This document shows positions 22,877-35,079 of a stretch of DNA of 64,000 nt, in pieces; the first letter of the stretch is position 1, and each line of letters opens with the position of its first letter. The position numbers were made by a program, and so were the translations under genes. Below the pieces are notes generated by a model. The model was not told the DNA's origin. It did no database searches and saw only the letters and a list, made by a program, of their open reading frames with translations. The stretch is from positions 82,702 to 146,701 of the forward strand of contig QANU01043079.1 of the NCBI GenBank assembly GCA_003254905.1. The letters run 5' to 3'. Origin of the DNA: Nissolia schottii (taxonomy: Eukaryota; Streptophyta; Magnoliopsida; Fabales; Fabaceae).

Positions 22877-25800
22877 CTATAACTGAAAGTTATCAACCAT
22901 ATGTTGGACCACATCTGCTCCATTAGAATTGAGGCAGTAAGTACTCACCTGCACATAAAACAAAATTGAAGCACGCATAATGTTGTTAAGACTTGAGACA
23001 ACTGGTATTTTATAGTATGCCACCCTATCACTGTAGATTGTCAAAAGATACAGAAAATAATGTGATCTTGTAAGACCAAATGGTCCTGCTAGTGTTTAAA
23101 TTTTTCTTTTTATCTAGAGTATCCCTCACTCGACAAGTGAGAGACTAATGTTATGAGGGACGGTCAAGTGCACAAGTTGGCATGACCCCTCCTAACGGTG
23201 TTTTTTTCATGCACAATTACATGTTAATTTTGAAGTCGAATCCAGGATTACATGCCTAAAGGACTCGAGCTAAATGGGATTTTGACTTGCCTGAATGGTG
23301 CTATGCGCGAGAAACTTCTGGATAGTACCCTTGAAGCTCACATCAACACGATCCCAGCTCAATGTTGTTAAGCATCTGATCATTTCCTCTGCAAATTGTT
23401 GTTACACAACCATATTTTAGTAATGAATGATCCAAAGTATAAATAATCACTTCTTCATAATTTAGAAATATAGAATGCATATATGATTCTCAAGGTTCTT
23501 AATCATTAGAATTTAGAAGACACTCTAAGTGGATCTAAGTGCCCTCATAAATACATCTGACAACTCAGTTCTGACAAAATTACTGTTTGTCTAGCAATTT
23601 TATCATCAACATGTACAAGATGAAGTTCATCCATTTAGAAAGGCCAAAAAATACCTTCCATGTGATGTTTACCGGATCCACTATTAGCCACTTCGGGTTC
23701 AGTAGGAAATTCCTCAGGAACTGAATTGGAATTTGCTCTCTCAACATTTACAACATGGCGGTAACTCTCGTGTCTCGAAAGAAGCTGGCGCTGAACAAAA
23801 ACACTAGTCAGATCATACAATTTACATATATATATAATGTATTACTGTGCCGCAGGAGCTTAATTGTTATTAATTAGTAAGTAATTACCTTTGGAAGCTC
23901 GTTTCTGCGCCTTATAGATGACGTACACCATCCAACAAGCTCTATTTAATAGTCAAGTTGTTCAGTTAACAATGTAAGCACTAAGGATACAAAGAGTGAT
24001 AAGAAAATACCGAATATGGTATAGATTTTAGTGAATAAAACAAAAAAGGATACTGTCATTACGAACATTTGCATAGACAACGCGGCGTTTGAAGGACCGC
24101 AAAGCAGACCTGTAGAAAAAGAAAGAGATGTAATGTAATCAGTTGTTTGTTCATGACTGACAAAAGTCATGAATCATGATCAGTTAAATACATTTTTGGA
24201 AACCAATTGCTTATTTTTTAAAAAGCTGTCTCAGAAAGCTTTTGATCATAAGTTGTTTTGAACTCAAACCAAACATTCACTACGTCGCAAGAACTTGATC
24301 TATCCAAACTGTGACTCTTACATGAACTTAAGGTCTTCAGAGTCATGAACCATTTGAAGAAGAAGAGGAGGCTTTCCTTTGGAACCATCAGTTAAGAACA
24401 GATGTTTTCCTGTTTTACCAAAAACCCCAGCAACACGAGCTGTTGCTTTCTCCGCAAGGCGAAATCCACAGAACATTGGAACCTGAAGTGTGCCAAATTG
24501 CAAAAACATAACATGTTATGAAGCCGATATATGCACTAGGATGCAGCACACTGCTATTTAATCACGCATAGTAAAGCACTCAAATCATGTCATTAGTGAT
24601 GGAGTGAAGAAGAAATGGTCGAAACCACCGGCATCTGAAATTTATTGGACCTCAACTAGTTCAACTTGAGCCTAATCAGTCCACTATAGAGGTTAAGTTA
24701 TCTCAGGCCATGATTTTGTGAAGCTGCGAAAGAATTACCTGCTTATGCATTCTAGAACCAAGGTGCGGCGTCGCAGAGGTAATGAAATTTATGGGCTCCA
24801 GTCCTGCAATTTTGCCTTCATATTTGCTCCTATCATGACATTCTTGATCTGAATTATGAATTTCACTATGTCCATTTCCATTCTCATGAGAAAGTTCCAT
24901 TGCCATGTCTCTCCCATAGAGCTTGGCTATTGCATACCTTGCAACCAAGCCACCCAAAGAGTGACCTACAAATGAAATTCTCTTAACACTCGGGTGACGT
25001 TTTATAACCGATACAACCTGAGAAAAAAAGGGGAAGACGCAAGAAAAAAAAATGGTCTTTAATCTTTCTGAGTTTGATGCAACTGAGTTGAAGCCAAATT
25101 AAAATCTCATATTGAATGGAGGAAGCCACAACAGAAAATGCAGTTGCAATGAAGTAGTGAGAAGATAAATACTTTGAATGTCAAAGATATAATAAACATA
25201 CCTCCTTTGCTAATCTATCTCCCATTACATCAACACCATCAAATGTCAACATTCTGGAATTACTTTCACTGCCTGCATTGCACAATGTTGATGCATTCCA
25301 TTAAATTATGGAAGACAGTTTAGCTGTGAAAAAAATGCAATAGAGAATAGCATGAAGATATAGTTTAAACTGCACAATAGTGGCTCCTAAGAGCTAAGAA
25401 ACAAATTTCACCAATCATAAAAGAAGTCAACCAGCAGTAATTGGCTCAGATATGTGGTTACTTCATAATGAAAATAATAAGGGACACAGAGTATGGTTTC
25501 AACCAAAATCTACATATTAAAGGTCCATTAGATTGTATCATAGTTAAGCCTCTCTTACATACTATTTATTACCAAAAATTCTTAAGAACCATAATTATTC
25601 CACTTCCCTCACCTATCCCGTCTGCAGTTTTCTTTTTCAGCCAGAGGATTTCTTGGATAGGCACAAAAACTAAGAATTTTCATTTAGGCATACACACAAA
25701 AAATGTGGGTCTCACTTATGTGACAGTTTGCATAATATATCCCTAGTGTTACAAGTCTATATTCAAAAATATCAAAGTAAAATCCTAAAGAACATAAACA

Positions 25801-26985
25801 AGCAGACTATATAGTCACTATATAATTATTGCTAGATTATGATAGTAAATGTCATAACTCATGAATAATGAAACCACTGCAGTAAGATTCTCCCTCCATG
25901 TTTTAGAACTCCAAGCAAGAATCCTTATCCTCCAAGCTATTTCAGTACTAAATTGATATAAATGCAAATGAGGTGAACAGGGGTCAAAGGCAAAACCCAG
26001 CATTATGCATTGCCATAGCCCGGTTGAAAATTGTAATAGCTTTAATTACTGTCCATTGAAAGTGTAAAAGTTGATTGGATGACTTTTCAAGTTGTGAGAG
26101 AGAGAGAGTCAATTGTTTTTACTTATGTGGTAAAATTTGATTGGATAATATTGTAAAACTACATAGCAATTAACCTCAAATTGTAACTATCTGATAAATT
26201 GAGATTCCTTGCACTGATTGATTTAACAATACTATGCACTAATATGATGATATTCCTCAAACAGTTGCAGACAGAACACAAAAGACAAAAAAAGGAAGCT
26301 ACTAGGAATATTAGTGTGAGGACTTACAATGTACAACAGCATCGCCTGGATACCTTATTAGAAACCGCTTTGCAGCAAATTTCCAATTCTCAGCGCTGCA
26401 ATTAATATAGAGGTATCAAATAGCTATTAGCTACACATTACTGCTAAACAAACACATTAATGACGCATAACCACACGACTGATTGTTACAATTTCGCTAC
26501 ATCGCATGTTTTCAAACCACACAGCTGGTAGAGTAGTAGATGCAATTAATCAAGCTTCACAAACATCATTGGAAAATGTGATTTAGTGCATGTTTGGTCT
26601 TCACGCGGGATCACCCAGAAGTGAATATTTCTGGTTTCTAAAACTCCAGAATCAATTAAACCAAACATGTTATTAATCATAAAGTCAACAAAAACTAGAA
26701 GCAGTTAAGGCAGGTAAAGGAACCAAACCTGCCTATGAGACCATTAACCATGATGATCAAGTGGGTTGGGTTGGGTCGTTGAGAGGCAGAAGCATCAACA
26801 ACCTCCATATCAAAGCTCTCCCCATTGGCATCATACTCAATCCTAAAACAACCAAACTTTGGCAAATAACTCTTTTTCTTCTTCTTATTAGTATTCCCTC
26901 CTCCCTTCCTAGTTTCATCGTTGTTGTTGTTGTTGTTGGTCCCAACCTGACCAACACCTCCTTGTCCTGAATCCTCTGAAGCCAT
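22877..26985 (-). CDS. DUF676-type serine esterase/lipase (alpha/beta hydrolase), 416 aa
   Basis: Ten exons, 5' to 3': 26985-26729, 26395-26328, 25272-25202, 25017-24739, 24482-24322, 24109-24054, 23941-23889, 23790-23655, 23388-23291, 22948-22877. All junctions keep phase, giving 416 residues. The N-terminus has an Asn run, then a Lys run, before YLPKFGCFRIEYDANGESFD. The DUF676 fold follows: HLIIMVNGLIG with AENWKFAAKRFL (exons 1-2), then SFVGHSLGGLVARYAIAKLY (exon 4) with the nucleophile elbow G-H-S-L-G, then LEPINFITSATPHLGS. Exon 9 has WDRVDVSF and exon 10 ends HMVDNFQL, as in plant relatives of yeast ROG1. Probably a cytosolic or membrane-associated lipid or acyl-ester hydrolase; substrate unknown. 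The last intron appears to use a GC donor. A MITE sits in intron 1. Confidence 0.9.
26585..26674. mobile_element. Small MITE-like element in hydrolase intron 1
   Basis: Ends GTGCATGTTTGG and CCAAACATGTTA are inverted repeats about 90 bp apart. The interior shares an AGAATCAATT-type word with the element at 30914-31046. No clear target duplication. Confidence 0.5.
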
Positions 26986-28668
26986 AGTGTTACTGTTGGA
27001 GAGCAATAATAAAGAAACGATGGAGCAAAGAGTGATAGGAAGCGCTTTAAGTAGTTATTAGGATGTTAGAGAAAGCATATCAGAGTGCCTTTGATTTGAA
27101 CAGAATGGACTGACACAACACACGAAGCTGCCTTCCCTTGACATTTTATTTTTGGTTCAACTTCCTTGACTATGAACATTTCCATTTTCATTCGTTGATC
27201 TGGTTTTGAATATATTAAGATATTTTAATATTTTAATATATTGTAGATTATATTTAAATTGATTTAAATTAATTCAGTTTGTTATTAGGTTTATTTTTTT
27301 ATTATTATTCTGATTTTCTGTCTAACCTATAAATAGGTGTTAGTTCATTTATATTCAACAACACAAGATTAACAAATATTTCTCTTCTAATATTTTCTTT
27401 GTCTTTCTCTCTTGTTTTCCTGTGCACCCACCTGACAACCTGACCTACTTCCCCAAATTTTCTTGATAGTCTATAATAAACTAATAATTAACCTTGTGTG
27501 TGTTTGTTTTATTTATAAGTTATCTTGGTAAAATTGATGCATAAATATATTTATAATTGTGTCAATTTTATCAAGATGCTCCGTAGATAAATAGAGTAAA
27601 TTTTGATTTTTTTTGACCTTTCTAGTTTTCGATCTACCTCATCTGATCTAATGTAATCTTTATGGTTAGAAAAATGTCACGTGGGATGATGGCATGGACT
27701 GTGAAATGGAAATGTCTGATTCCACATGAAGTTTCAGCTTTCTTCGTATACATTAGCATTATTAGCATTATATTCCACCTCATTAGATCCCTTACAAATT
27801 TCCATGTGCCTTCTAGAAACCAGAAATAATTGAATTCTTTTACCTCTTGATAGAAAGAAGTCTCTAGAAAGAAAACAAGTTGAGACGTAAGTCTTCTCTA
27901 ATGTTTTTCATTGAAGACAATATTTATGTTCCTACCTACCCCTAAAATAAATATATATCTGTGCATGGAATGCTGCTAATGCTACGGACAAATTGGGTGG
28001 AAAATTCAAAAGGCATAGCTTCGGTTTGATAGGGTTGCTTTACCTTTTTCTTGAGGAACAAAGGAAGGACAGGGGTTAATTTTAACTAATGGTTATTTAC
28101 TATATTGTCTGACATATTTGTGGGTGATATTTAGTGATTGCGCAATCCATGAGGCTAGCAAAATAATATAACCAACCTAGAATGTTTTTCTTTTGAAATG
28201 CCTATCAGTTTATATAAACTAAACATATAAATATATGTAAAAAAATTATTTTGAAAAGTTAGCACTTATTTACAAATAAATAAAAATTAAGCTAATAAAA
28301 AAATTAATTAAATGAATTCAGTAACAATATTTAATGATGGATCTTACATGTCAAGATAAATTTACTAGCTCAAGACCTCTCTCTTTTCAGACATTATATT
28401 TCTAGATTAGTCAGTGACCAAAATTTTCCCCCCTAGATTAGTCGAAGTTACGCAGGGATGGGGATTGACCGATCAGTAACAAAACATCTTTGAATAAAGC
28501 AACAAAATTTGAGGGATAAGAAAAAAGCTTAACAATACATTGTCTTAAAAACTTTTAAGACAATGTTTTTATAAATACTTATTTTAAGTGGATTTTTGAT
28601 TGAGAAATTTAGACATCGAAGACCGAACCATACATATATTAGTCTTAGATTGTTATGGTGAATATGAT
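26986..28668. other. 5' flank of the hydrolase gene and intergenic DNA
   Basis: The first few hundred bases should hold the divergent promoter and leader of the minus-strand hydrolase gene. The rest is AT-rich. A perfect 14-bp palindrome with a 2-nt loop occurs at 28537-28566. No gene found. Confidence 0.55.
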
Positions 28669-28676
28669 GTGATGGT

Positions 28677-30081
28677 TTGGGTTGCTCATGAGTTGGATTG
28701 GATCCGATCCGATCAACATGTCTATTCGACCACCAATTTGATTGACAGATCGGTCAGATCGGATTGCTACTTTTTGACGAAATTATCCAATCTGACTTAA
28801 TCCAATAGTAAACGGGTAGGATTGACAGATAACCATTTATTTTTTAATTTATTTTTTTGGTAAAAACTTGTCCCATAATTCAAAATTCAATTCACTACAC
28901 ATAAAAAGCAAATAAATATACATATCTATTGTCTCATGATGACTACAAACAAAACAGAAAATCAACACTCGACAAATCCAAACACCACCACACCCAACAA
29001 CCACAATCAAACCCAAAACACAACACACCTACAGAATCAGAGGCTGAGAAAGAAGCAAAAACAAAATCCATAAACTAAACCCTAAGCTGCAAACACATCA
29101 TCACATAAACCACAACAAAATAACAACAACAACAACAACAACCCACAAATTATGAATCCTAACCCCAAATCACAACTAGCAACCACCTCATGGCCACCCT
29201 ACTACCACCCACCAAACCACAAAAATCCTCCCACAAACCCTCAATCCCATGGAACCACGAACACAGAACCTAAACCTATCATCACCTCACCAGCAACCAT
29301 CCATCCATGGCCTCATCACCAAACCACCAACACCTATGCCTGCAAAAAAAGAAAAAGAGAAAACATAACCCCTAACCACCACCAAACCACCACATCCAAC
29401 CATCAGAACCTGAATCTAAGCAACCTTAACCACCAGCAACCAAAACCCTTTCTCACACATGCAAAACATATCAGATCTAGAGAGACGGATTTGAGAACTT
29501 GAGAGTGAGCTCGAGGGAGAGTATAGCCCAAGGTATAGAAAGTGAGACAGATCCACGAGGGATCCAGTGTGAGAGCTGGCGAAGCGGACGGAGAGTAAGC
29601 AATGAGAGAACTGAAATGAGAGTGACTAAGTGAGAAAACTCAAGAGAGTGAGAGACGAGAGAATCAGAGATAGAGATGATAGATTAGAGATTAGAGAATA
29701 TGAGAATGAAATGAGACTCTGAGAGAGTGAGACATGAGAGACAAGAGACGGAGATAGTGAACTGAGAGTGAGGCCTTGAGGGTTTGAGGGATAGGGAAAG
29801 GAAACGAGAGACGAAGATTAGAGAGTGAGAATGTGAGATGACGAGAGAGTGAGAGGAAGAATTAGGGAATTAGATTAGGCATTAGGGATTTTTTATTTAT
29901 TTTTAATTATTCAGTCTGGTCAGATTTGGCGAATTTGAAATTTTCAAATCCGTCATCCAACCCTTTGAATACTTCTTATTTTGGGTCATCTGACCTTCTG
30001 ACTTGTCAGCGTATCCAACTAAATCAGTATGCATCGGATTGGACAAATTTCGTGAATCAACCCGATCCGTGAGCAACCCTA
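28677..30081. mobile_element. hAT-like non-autonomous element, 1405 bp
   Basis: The ends are inverted: left TTGGGTTGCTCATG, right CGTGAGCAACCCTA (reverse complement TAGGGTTGCTCACG). An exact 8-bp duplication GTGATGGT flanks it at 28669-28676 and 30082-30089, diagnostic of the hAT superfamily. Subterminal regions contain several GATCGGAT/GATCCGATC words. The interior has no transposase. It is strongly strand-biased: A/C-rich from about 28940 to 29460, then G/A-rich (GAGAGTGAGAG-like) from about 29480 to 29860. Confidence 0.9.
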
Positions 30082-30146
30082 GTGATGGTAATGAAAATAA
30101 TAGTAGAGATAAAGACAACGACAATAATTATGGTGACAATATTAGG

Positions 30147-30256
30147 GCCATAACGAAATGGGCCTAGCCTATACGATGTTTGGGTCATAAAACGAGCCCG
30201 GTCTATACTCATTTTTGGGCTCTTGCCGTTTTCGCCGAACCCACATGGTTAGCCCA
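30147..30256 (+). promoter_or_regulatory. Site II-type (TGGGCY) motif cluster, candidate SIG3 promoter
   Basis: TGGGCC at 30159, TGGGCT at 30216 and AGCCCA at 30251 lie within 100 bp, with further GGGCC and AGCCC words. Clusters of TGGGCY are common just upstream of plant genes for organelle and ribosomal functions, which fits the plastid sigma factor downstream. The transcription start probably lies near or inside the following gap. Confidence 0.45.
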
Positions 30257-30307
30257 TGTACCAATTTTTTTATTTTCTTTTGGGAACAGATTTTATCTCT
30301 CTGCCCC

Positions 30308-30601
30308 NNNNNNNNNNNNNNNNNNNNNNNNNNNNNNNNNNNNNNNNNNNNNNNNNNNNNNNNNNNNNNNNNNNNNNNNNNNNNNNNNNNNNNNNNNNNN
30401 NNNNNNNNNNNNNNNNNNNNNNNNNNNNNNNNNNNNNNNNNNNNNNNNNNNNNNNNNNNNNNNNNNNNNNNNNNNNNNNNNNNNNNNNNNNNNNNNNNNN
30501 NNNNNNNNNNNNNNNNNNNNNNNNNNNNNNNNNNNNNNNNNNNNNNNNNNNNNNNNNNNNNNNNNNNNNNNNNNNNNNNNNNNNNNNNNNNNNNNNNNNN
30601 N
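30308..30601. other. Assembly gap (294 N)
   Basis: A run of N directly upstream of the sigma factor gene. The missing first coding exon and transit peptide of that gene probably lie here. Open frames reading through the N run are not real. Confidence 0.99.
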
Positions 30602-30913
30602 CCTTCTCTTTTCTTTGCAGTGTAATTTAGAGTTTAGTACAAAAATTGCTCTTTTTTCTGTTGACATTATTATTGTTATTATTATTAATATTATTATTGT
30701 TTGCGTTGTATACTCAATAACCCTTATGGTAAATTTATGGTTATCATGGAATAAGTATAGTTTGATGACACCAAAACAACATGTCAATATCTGAATACCC
30801 TTCAACAGTTATGCTTATATATGCTTAAAATTGTATATCTGGGCTGTGAACTGTGATCCCCTAGACGGAAGCAGGAGAATACAATTTCAATTTTCATGTT
30901 TCTAGCACAGTTT

Positions 30914-31046
30914 AACAGCGTGTTTGGATTTCAGTTAGGAATCCCCGGAAACAATTCTAGAGCTTTAAAAGTGAAAATTTTTCATTTCTGAATTGACCAC
31001 AATTGATTCTAGACTAAATTTACCGGTTTTCCAAACATGCACTTAA
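30914..31046. mobile_element. Small MITE-like element, probably in SIG3 intron 1
   Basis: Inverted ends AGCGTGTTTGG and CCAAACATGCAC, with TAA on both sides. About 130 bp, related in ends and interior to the element at 26585-26674. Confidence 0.55.
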
Positions 31047-31163
31047 ATAGATCTCTTTTTATACATATAGATTTTTTTTTTCTTTTTTCTTTTTTTGTGC
31101 GCGTGTGTGTGTGTGTTTCTAGTTGTCCCTGTTAATTAAATTTTTGGCTGTAATTTGATCCAG

Positions 31164-33129
31164 CCGGAGGCAGGGAAGCTACTTTCAACTCTGCTAGGTT
31201 ATCCTCAACGGTTTATGAGGAAGGAGAAACTTCCCAGAGAGACTTAAGGGCATTCAGTTGTTTGTCATCAGCATTGGAAACCTTGGACAATGATTCTTTA
31301 GAAAGAGAAGAAGTAAAGGTTGAATGGTTCATCATAGGCCTTTTTATCAAGCCATATGATATTTTGCCATTTTTTTTGTTCCAATGAATGCGGAGTGTGC
31401 TATTGTATTGTTAGCTACATAAAATCTTACAAGATGTTTGTTTCCAGGTAAACAAAGGAAAGAGGTTGCTAAGTAGTATGCATGAAAGGCATGATAATAC
31501 TTCCCAAATTCCTTTTGGAGAGGAGATATATACTGGATCCATGAAGTTTCAATCTTTCAAAGCAACACATTTTCGTTTGTTGATGGAAAATCTAGGCACT
31601 TTAGAACAAACTTTTTCGGATTCTGAGGTGCTGAAGTTGAAAAAAGACATCACATTGCAACTAGGAAAGCTTGGGGCTCTAGAATTATTCAATGCCTGTT
31701 TGTCGAGATCTCTTGAGCCCTCACGTACCGGGGACTTTGTTGATGAACATCCTGGTCAAGCCAGAGAGCACCAGAAAAACAGCAAAGTAGATGAGTACAC
31801 GGATAAAGTTGTTGTTAAGTCTACCAGGAAAAAACAAAATAAAACAAGAACAAAGACAGAATTTACTGCTATGGAAGTTTTTCCTCGGTTGTTGCCTTCA
31901 AAATCTAGTAAGGAAGATCTATTGCATTCCCAACCTTCTTCTGTAAAAAGAGCATCAAATTATAAAAATAGAAGAGTAATGGTTGCTATAAGGGAAGCTG
32001 AAATGTCAACAGCAGTAAAGGTTAGTTTATAGTCAAGAAAATTCAGCTAGCTGCTGCCCGTGCATTTTTTTTTATGTTCACTGAAAATTTAAAATTGTGT
32101 ACTATAGGTTCTCGCAGAGTTGGAGAAAGTTAGAGCAGCAATGGAAGAGGATACCAAGAAAGTAGCAAGCTTGAGTAGCTGGGCAGAAGCAGCTGGAGTT
32201 GATGAGAAGGTGCTACAGCAGCGTTTGCGTTACGGCCAGTATTGTCGGGATGAGCTTATACAAAGTACTCGTTCCTTAGTTCTGTACCTTGCTAGGAAAT
32301 ACAGGGGTTTGGGAATTGCATTGGAAGATTTGCTTCAGGTTTGTTCCAATTGTTGATGCTTCTGCTATTGTTATAGTTGAGTAAGAATTTAATGCTTGAA
32401 TTTTTTTCATAGTTTAAAACACATGAATCTTATCAAGATGCATCAAAATTTTCTTCCAAACTAGATAAAATTGAGAGAAATTGTGTTCTGAGGGTGTGCA
32501 ACAGAGTGATGTAAAACATGAAAGGATCATCAAAAGTAGTTGTTTTAAGGTGTCATGATCTTTTCTAATGCTATGATGAATGCTTTCATGAAGTTGACTG
32601 AAAGTAATATATATGAAAAGAAAGGTAACTATGAAAATATACTTGCGTGAATTTTCCCCGTATTTCATAGGCAGGATATGTGGGAGTTCTCCAAGGTGCC
32701 GAGAGATTTGACTGTACAAGAGGATACAGATTCTCAACTTATGTGCAGTACTGGATAAGGAAATCAATGTCAAAAATGGTGACAAGATATGCTCGGGGAA
32801 TTGTAATTCCTGTATGTTTCTCTTTTGCACTGGTGGTTGTTTCTTAGTACCAATATCATGTCATTTAGACCTTGAATTTGATCCTTGTTTCTTTTCCTCC
32901 TTGTTATTCTTTTAGTGGTCATTGAGCAAGGCTATGAATCAGATACAGAAAGCACAAAAATCCCTGAAAAGTACCTCCATGAAATGCCCGGATGATTATG
33001 ACATTGCAAAGGTGACAGGTCTTTCTCTGGAAAAAATTAGATCAGCTAGCAACTGTCTGAGAGTTGTTGCTTCGACTACGCAGAAGATGGGGGACTGTCT
33101 TAGTGTAAAATATACGGTAAGACCTTATG

Positions 33130-33173
<44 letters not shown>

Positions 33174-34489
33174 GTGCTCTTGAATGCGTTGTGATCTTAC
33201 TCATGACCTTTTTTTTTTCTATTCATCATCTCCATTATCAATAGATAAACCAAAGGTGGAAATCCTAGTACCCTAAACCCTAAACACTTTATGGCATATA
33301 AAAAATCTTGAGCTTTTGAGGCAAGGAAAATGATAGGGGAGATAAATTACATGCTGGACTCGGTGCACAAAAACAATCCAAAATCGAGATCCCGAGCATA
33401 GTAAGAACAGAAAGCAAGCAAAACTCAACTATAAATTCGTCTAAAATGTAATCATCAAAGGTGCATGAGGCTAGAGTTGCTGTTTTCTAAGCAGATAAAA
33501 TTCGGTTTCATGTATAGATAGTGCTACTTTCCTTTGATGTATTACTTGAATTCTGAACTATATTCTACGATTCCATGAGATCTATGATTAGAGATAGTGG
33601 TGGTTGGATCAAAGTTAACTCCATTTATTTTGTAGTTGTTTCCCAAGTTATCTGTCCCCTTTAATTGGTACAGTCGTTTCCTCAGAGGATTTTGTTGAGC
33701 ATACATTTAAATTCATGTTTTGGGAACGCTTTCTGTACTCTACTAATCATAACTGATAAATCAATTCTGAAAAAAGATGAATAGGCCGAAACGAAAGTCG
33801 GGATTGGCTAAATACGACTTCTCATTGGCCATTTCCCATGATTTTTGGCCAACCATTCTCTCTCTCCACTTTGTATGGTAATATGACATTTGGTCCACGA
33901 AGGTTTCGTGCAGTCTTGCACGAAATTCCTTCGGCCAAATAGCAAAGCTTATCAACTCTTGGTGTCTTATTATTGTTTTCACCTCCCATTGACCTTTGTC
34001 ATTCTCACATACAGCATAGCATACACTTTCAGGGCAGCAGATTATTACCAAGTTTCCATCTTACAGTTTTTCACTTAATATTAATCAGTACTACGATGGG
34101 ATCACTTAAAAAAACCTATATAGAAACATTACATTCTCAAGGAAAACATCCTATAAGGATCCTTATTAGGTTATAAGCCGTTTCGTGCATTAATGCTGCA
34201 GGATTTTATGGCTGATAAGTCAATAGGGAGTCCACAGGAAGCTGTCATGAAGGAGCACATGAGAAAGGACATACATGATCTCCTGAAATGCTTGGATTCA
34301 AGAGAAAGACAAGTATTAACCCTACGATTTGGCCTTAACAATCACCAGCCGAGGTCGCTCGAGGAAATAGGAAGGCAATTCAAAGTTAGCAAAGAGTGGG
34401 TGAGGAGGATAGAGAAGAAAGCTCTAACAGATTTAAGGAACAAAGCCGCCATATTAAACTTAGATTCTTATTTGGATTCGGATTTGTAG
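31164..34489 (+). CDS. SIG3: Plastid RNA polymerase sigma factor, SIG3/sigC type (5' partial)
   Basis: Six exons are visible: 31164-31318, 31448-32020, 32108-32338, 32671-32811, 32916-33116, 34202-34489. They encode 528 residues after a split codon, all in phase with GT-AG introns. Exon 2 starts in phase 1, so an upstream exon with the ATG and chloroplast transit peptide is missing; Arabidopsis SIG3 is about 570 aa. The N-terminal half is poorly conserved and Lys/Ser-rich. Sigma region 2 spans exons at 32108-32811 ([20 protein letters not shown], then [13 protein letters not shown]). Region 3 is in 32916-33116. Region 4 in the last exon has [15 protein letters not shown] and a helix-turn-helix [20 protein letters not shown]. 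Family knowledge: nuclear sigma factors direct the plastid-encoded polymerase; SIG3 is linked to psbN transcription. The SIG3 assignment rests on the whole region 2-4 pattern. Confidence 0.9.
33132..33170 (+). repeat. (CT)n microsatellite in SIG3 intron
   Basis: About 19 CT units, 16 bp after the 5' splice site of the last intron. Confidence 0.95.
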
Positions 34490-35079
34490 ATATTATTATC
34501 AATGGCTTTGGGGGGAAGCTTCAACAGTATCATCTTCATTTTGGCGGCATATGTTGGATCTTGACTTATCACTAATCAATTGTCAGCCAGCGCAGCATCA
34601 CACCATTTCAAACATATTTTTGCTGTATATAAAAGCATCTTATATGATGTGTTTATAATGTTTATATAGGTTCTTAGTTCTTGATGTGCTCATGGAAATA
34701 AACAGTATAATGTAGCTGCCTCTGAGGTATTTTTTGTCTTTGAGACTTGGAGGGGGCTTCCAGCATTTTTTTCTTTGTTCTCGGCAAAAGATTCCGTACT
34801 ACTCTTGTATGTAAATCTAAACTACATGAGATGATAATAAATATTGTAAACTTGTAAATTATGTTGCACGTTTAGGTGGCATTTTCAACGTGCACCTAAA
34901 AACAAGAGGCACGTTGAATGCTTACCATGAATTATCTGATATGTTAGGTTTGCTTTTTTAATTTTCAATTCACTAATTGTAAAACTCTATTTTACCCCTT
35001 ATCTTGACTTAAATTTTCAAATCAAACCATTGTGGCCACGTTCAATATCAATCATATTGGGACTCAAGATAAGTAGTAT
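34490..35079 (+). other. SIG3 3' UTR and flank
   Basis: Contains the likely 3' UTR with AATAAA-like signals near 34845. Positions 34643-34869 are duplicated at 40711-40939. A perfect 10-bp stem (TTCAACGTGC / GCACGTTGAA) with a 15-nt loop lies at 34884-34918. Confidence 0.6.

Noticed and set aside
23635-23654. Read-through extension of hydrolase exon 8
   Set aside because: A good GT donor at the exon end and phase agreement with the next exon support splicing.
29152-29502. Thr/His/Asn/Pro-rich open frame inside the hAT-like element
   Set aside because: Translation of A/C-rich low-complexity DNA; no transposase motif.
30180-30805. Open frames across the second gap, and a SIG3 start at the ATG near 30246
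   Set aside because: The gap hides the sequence. The ATG could be real, but nothing shows that its frame joins the exon at 31164.
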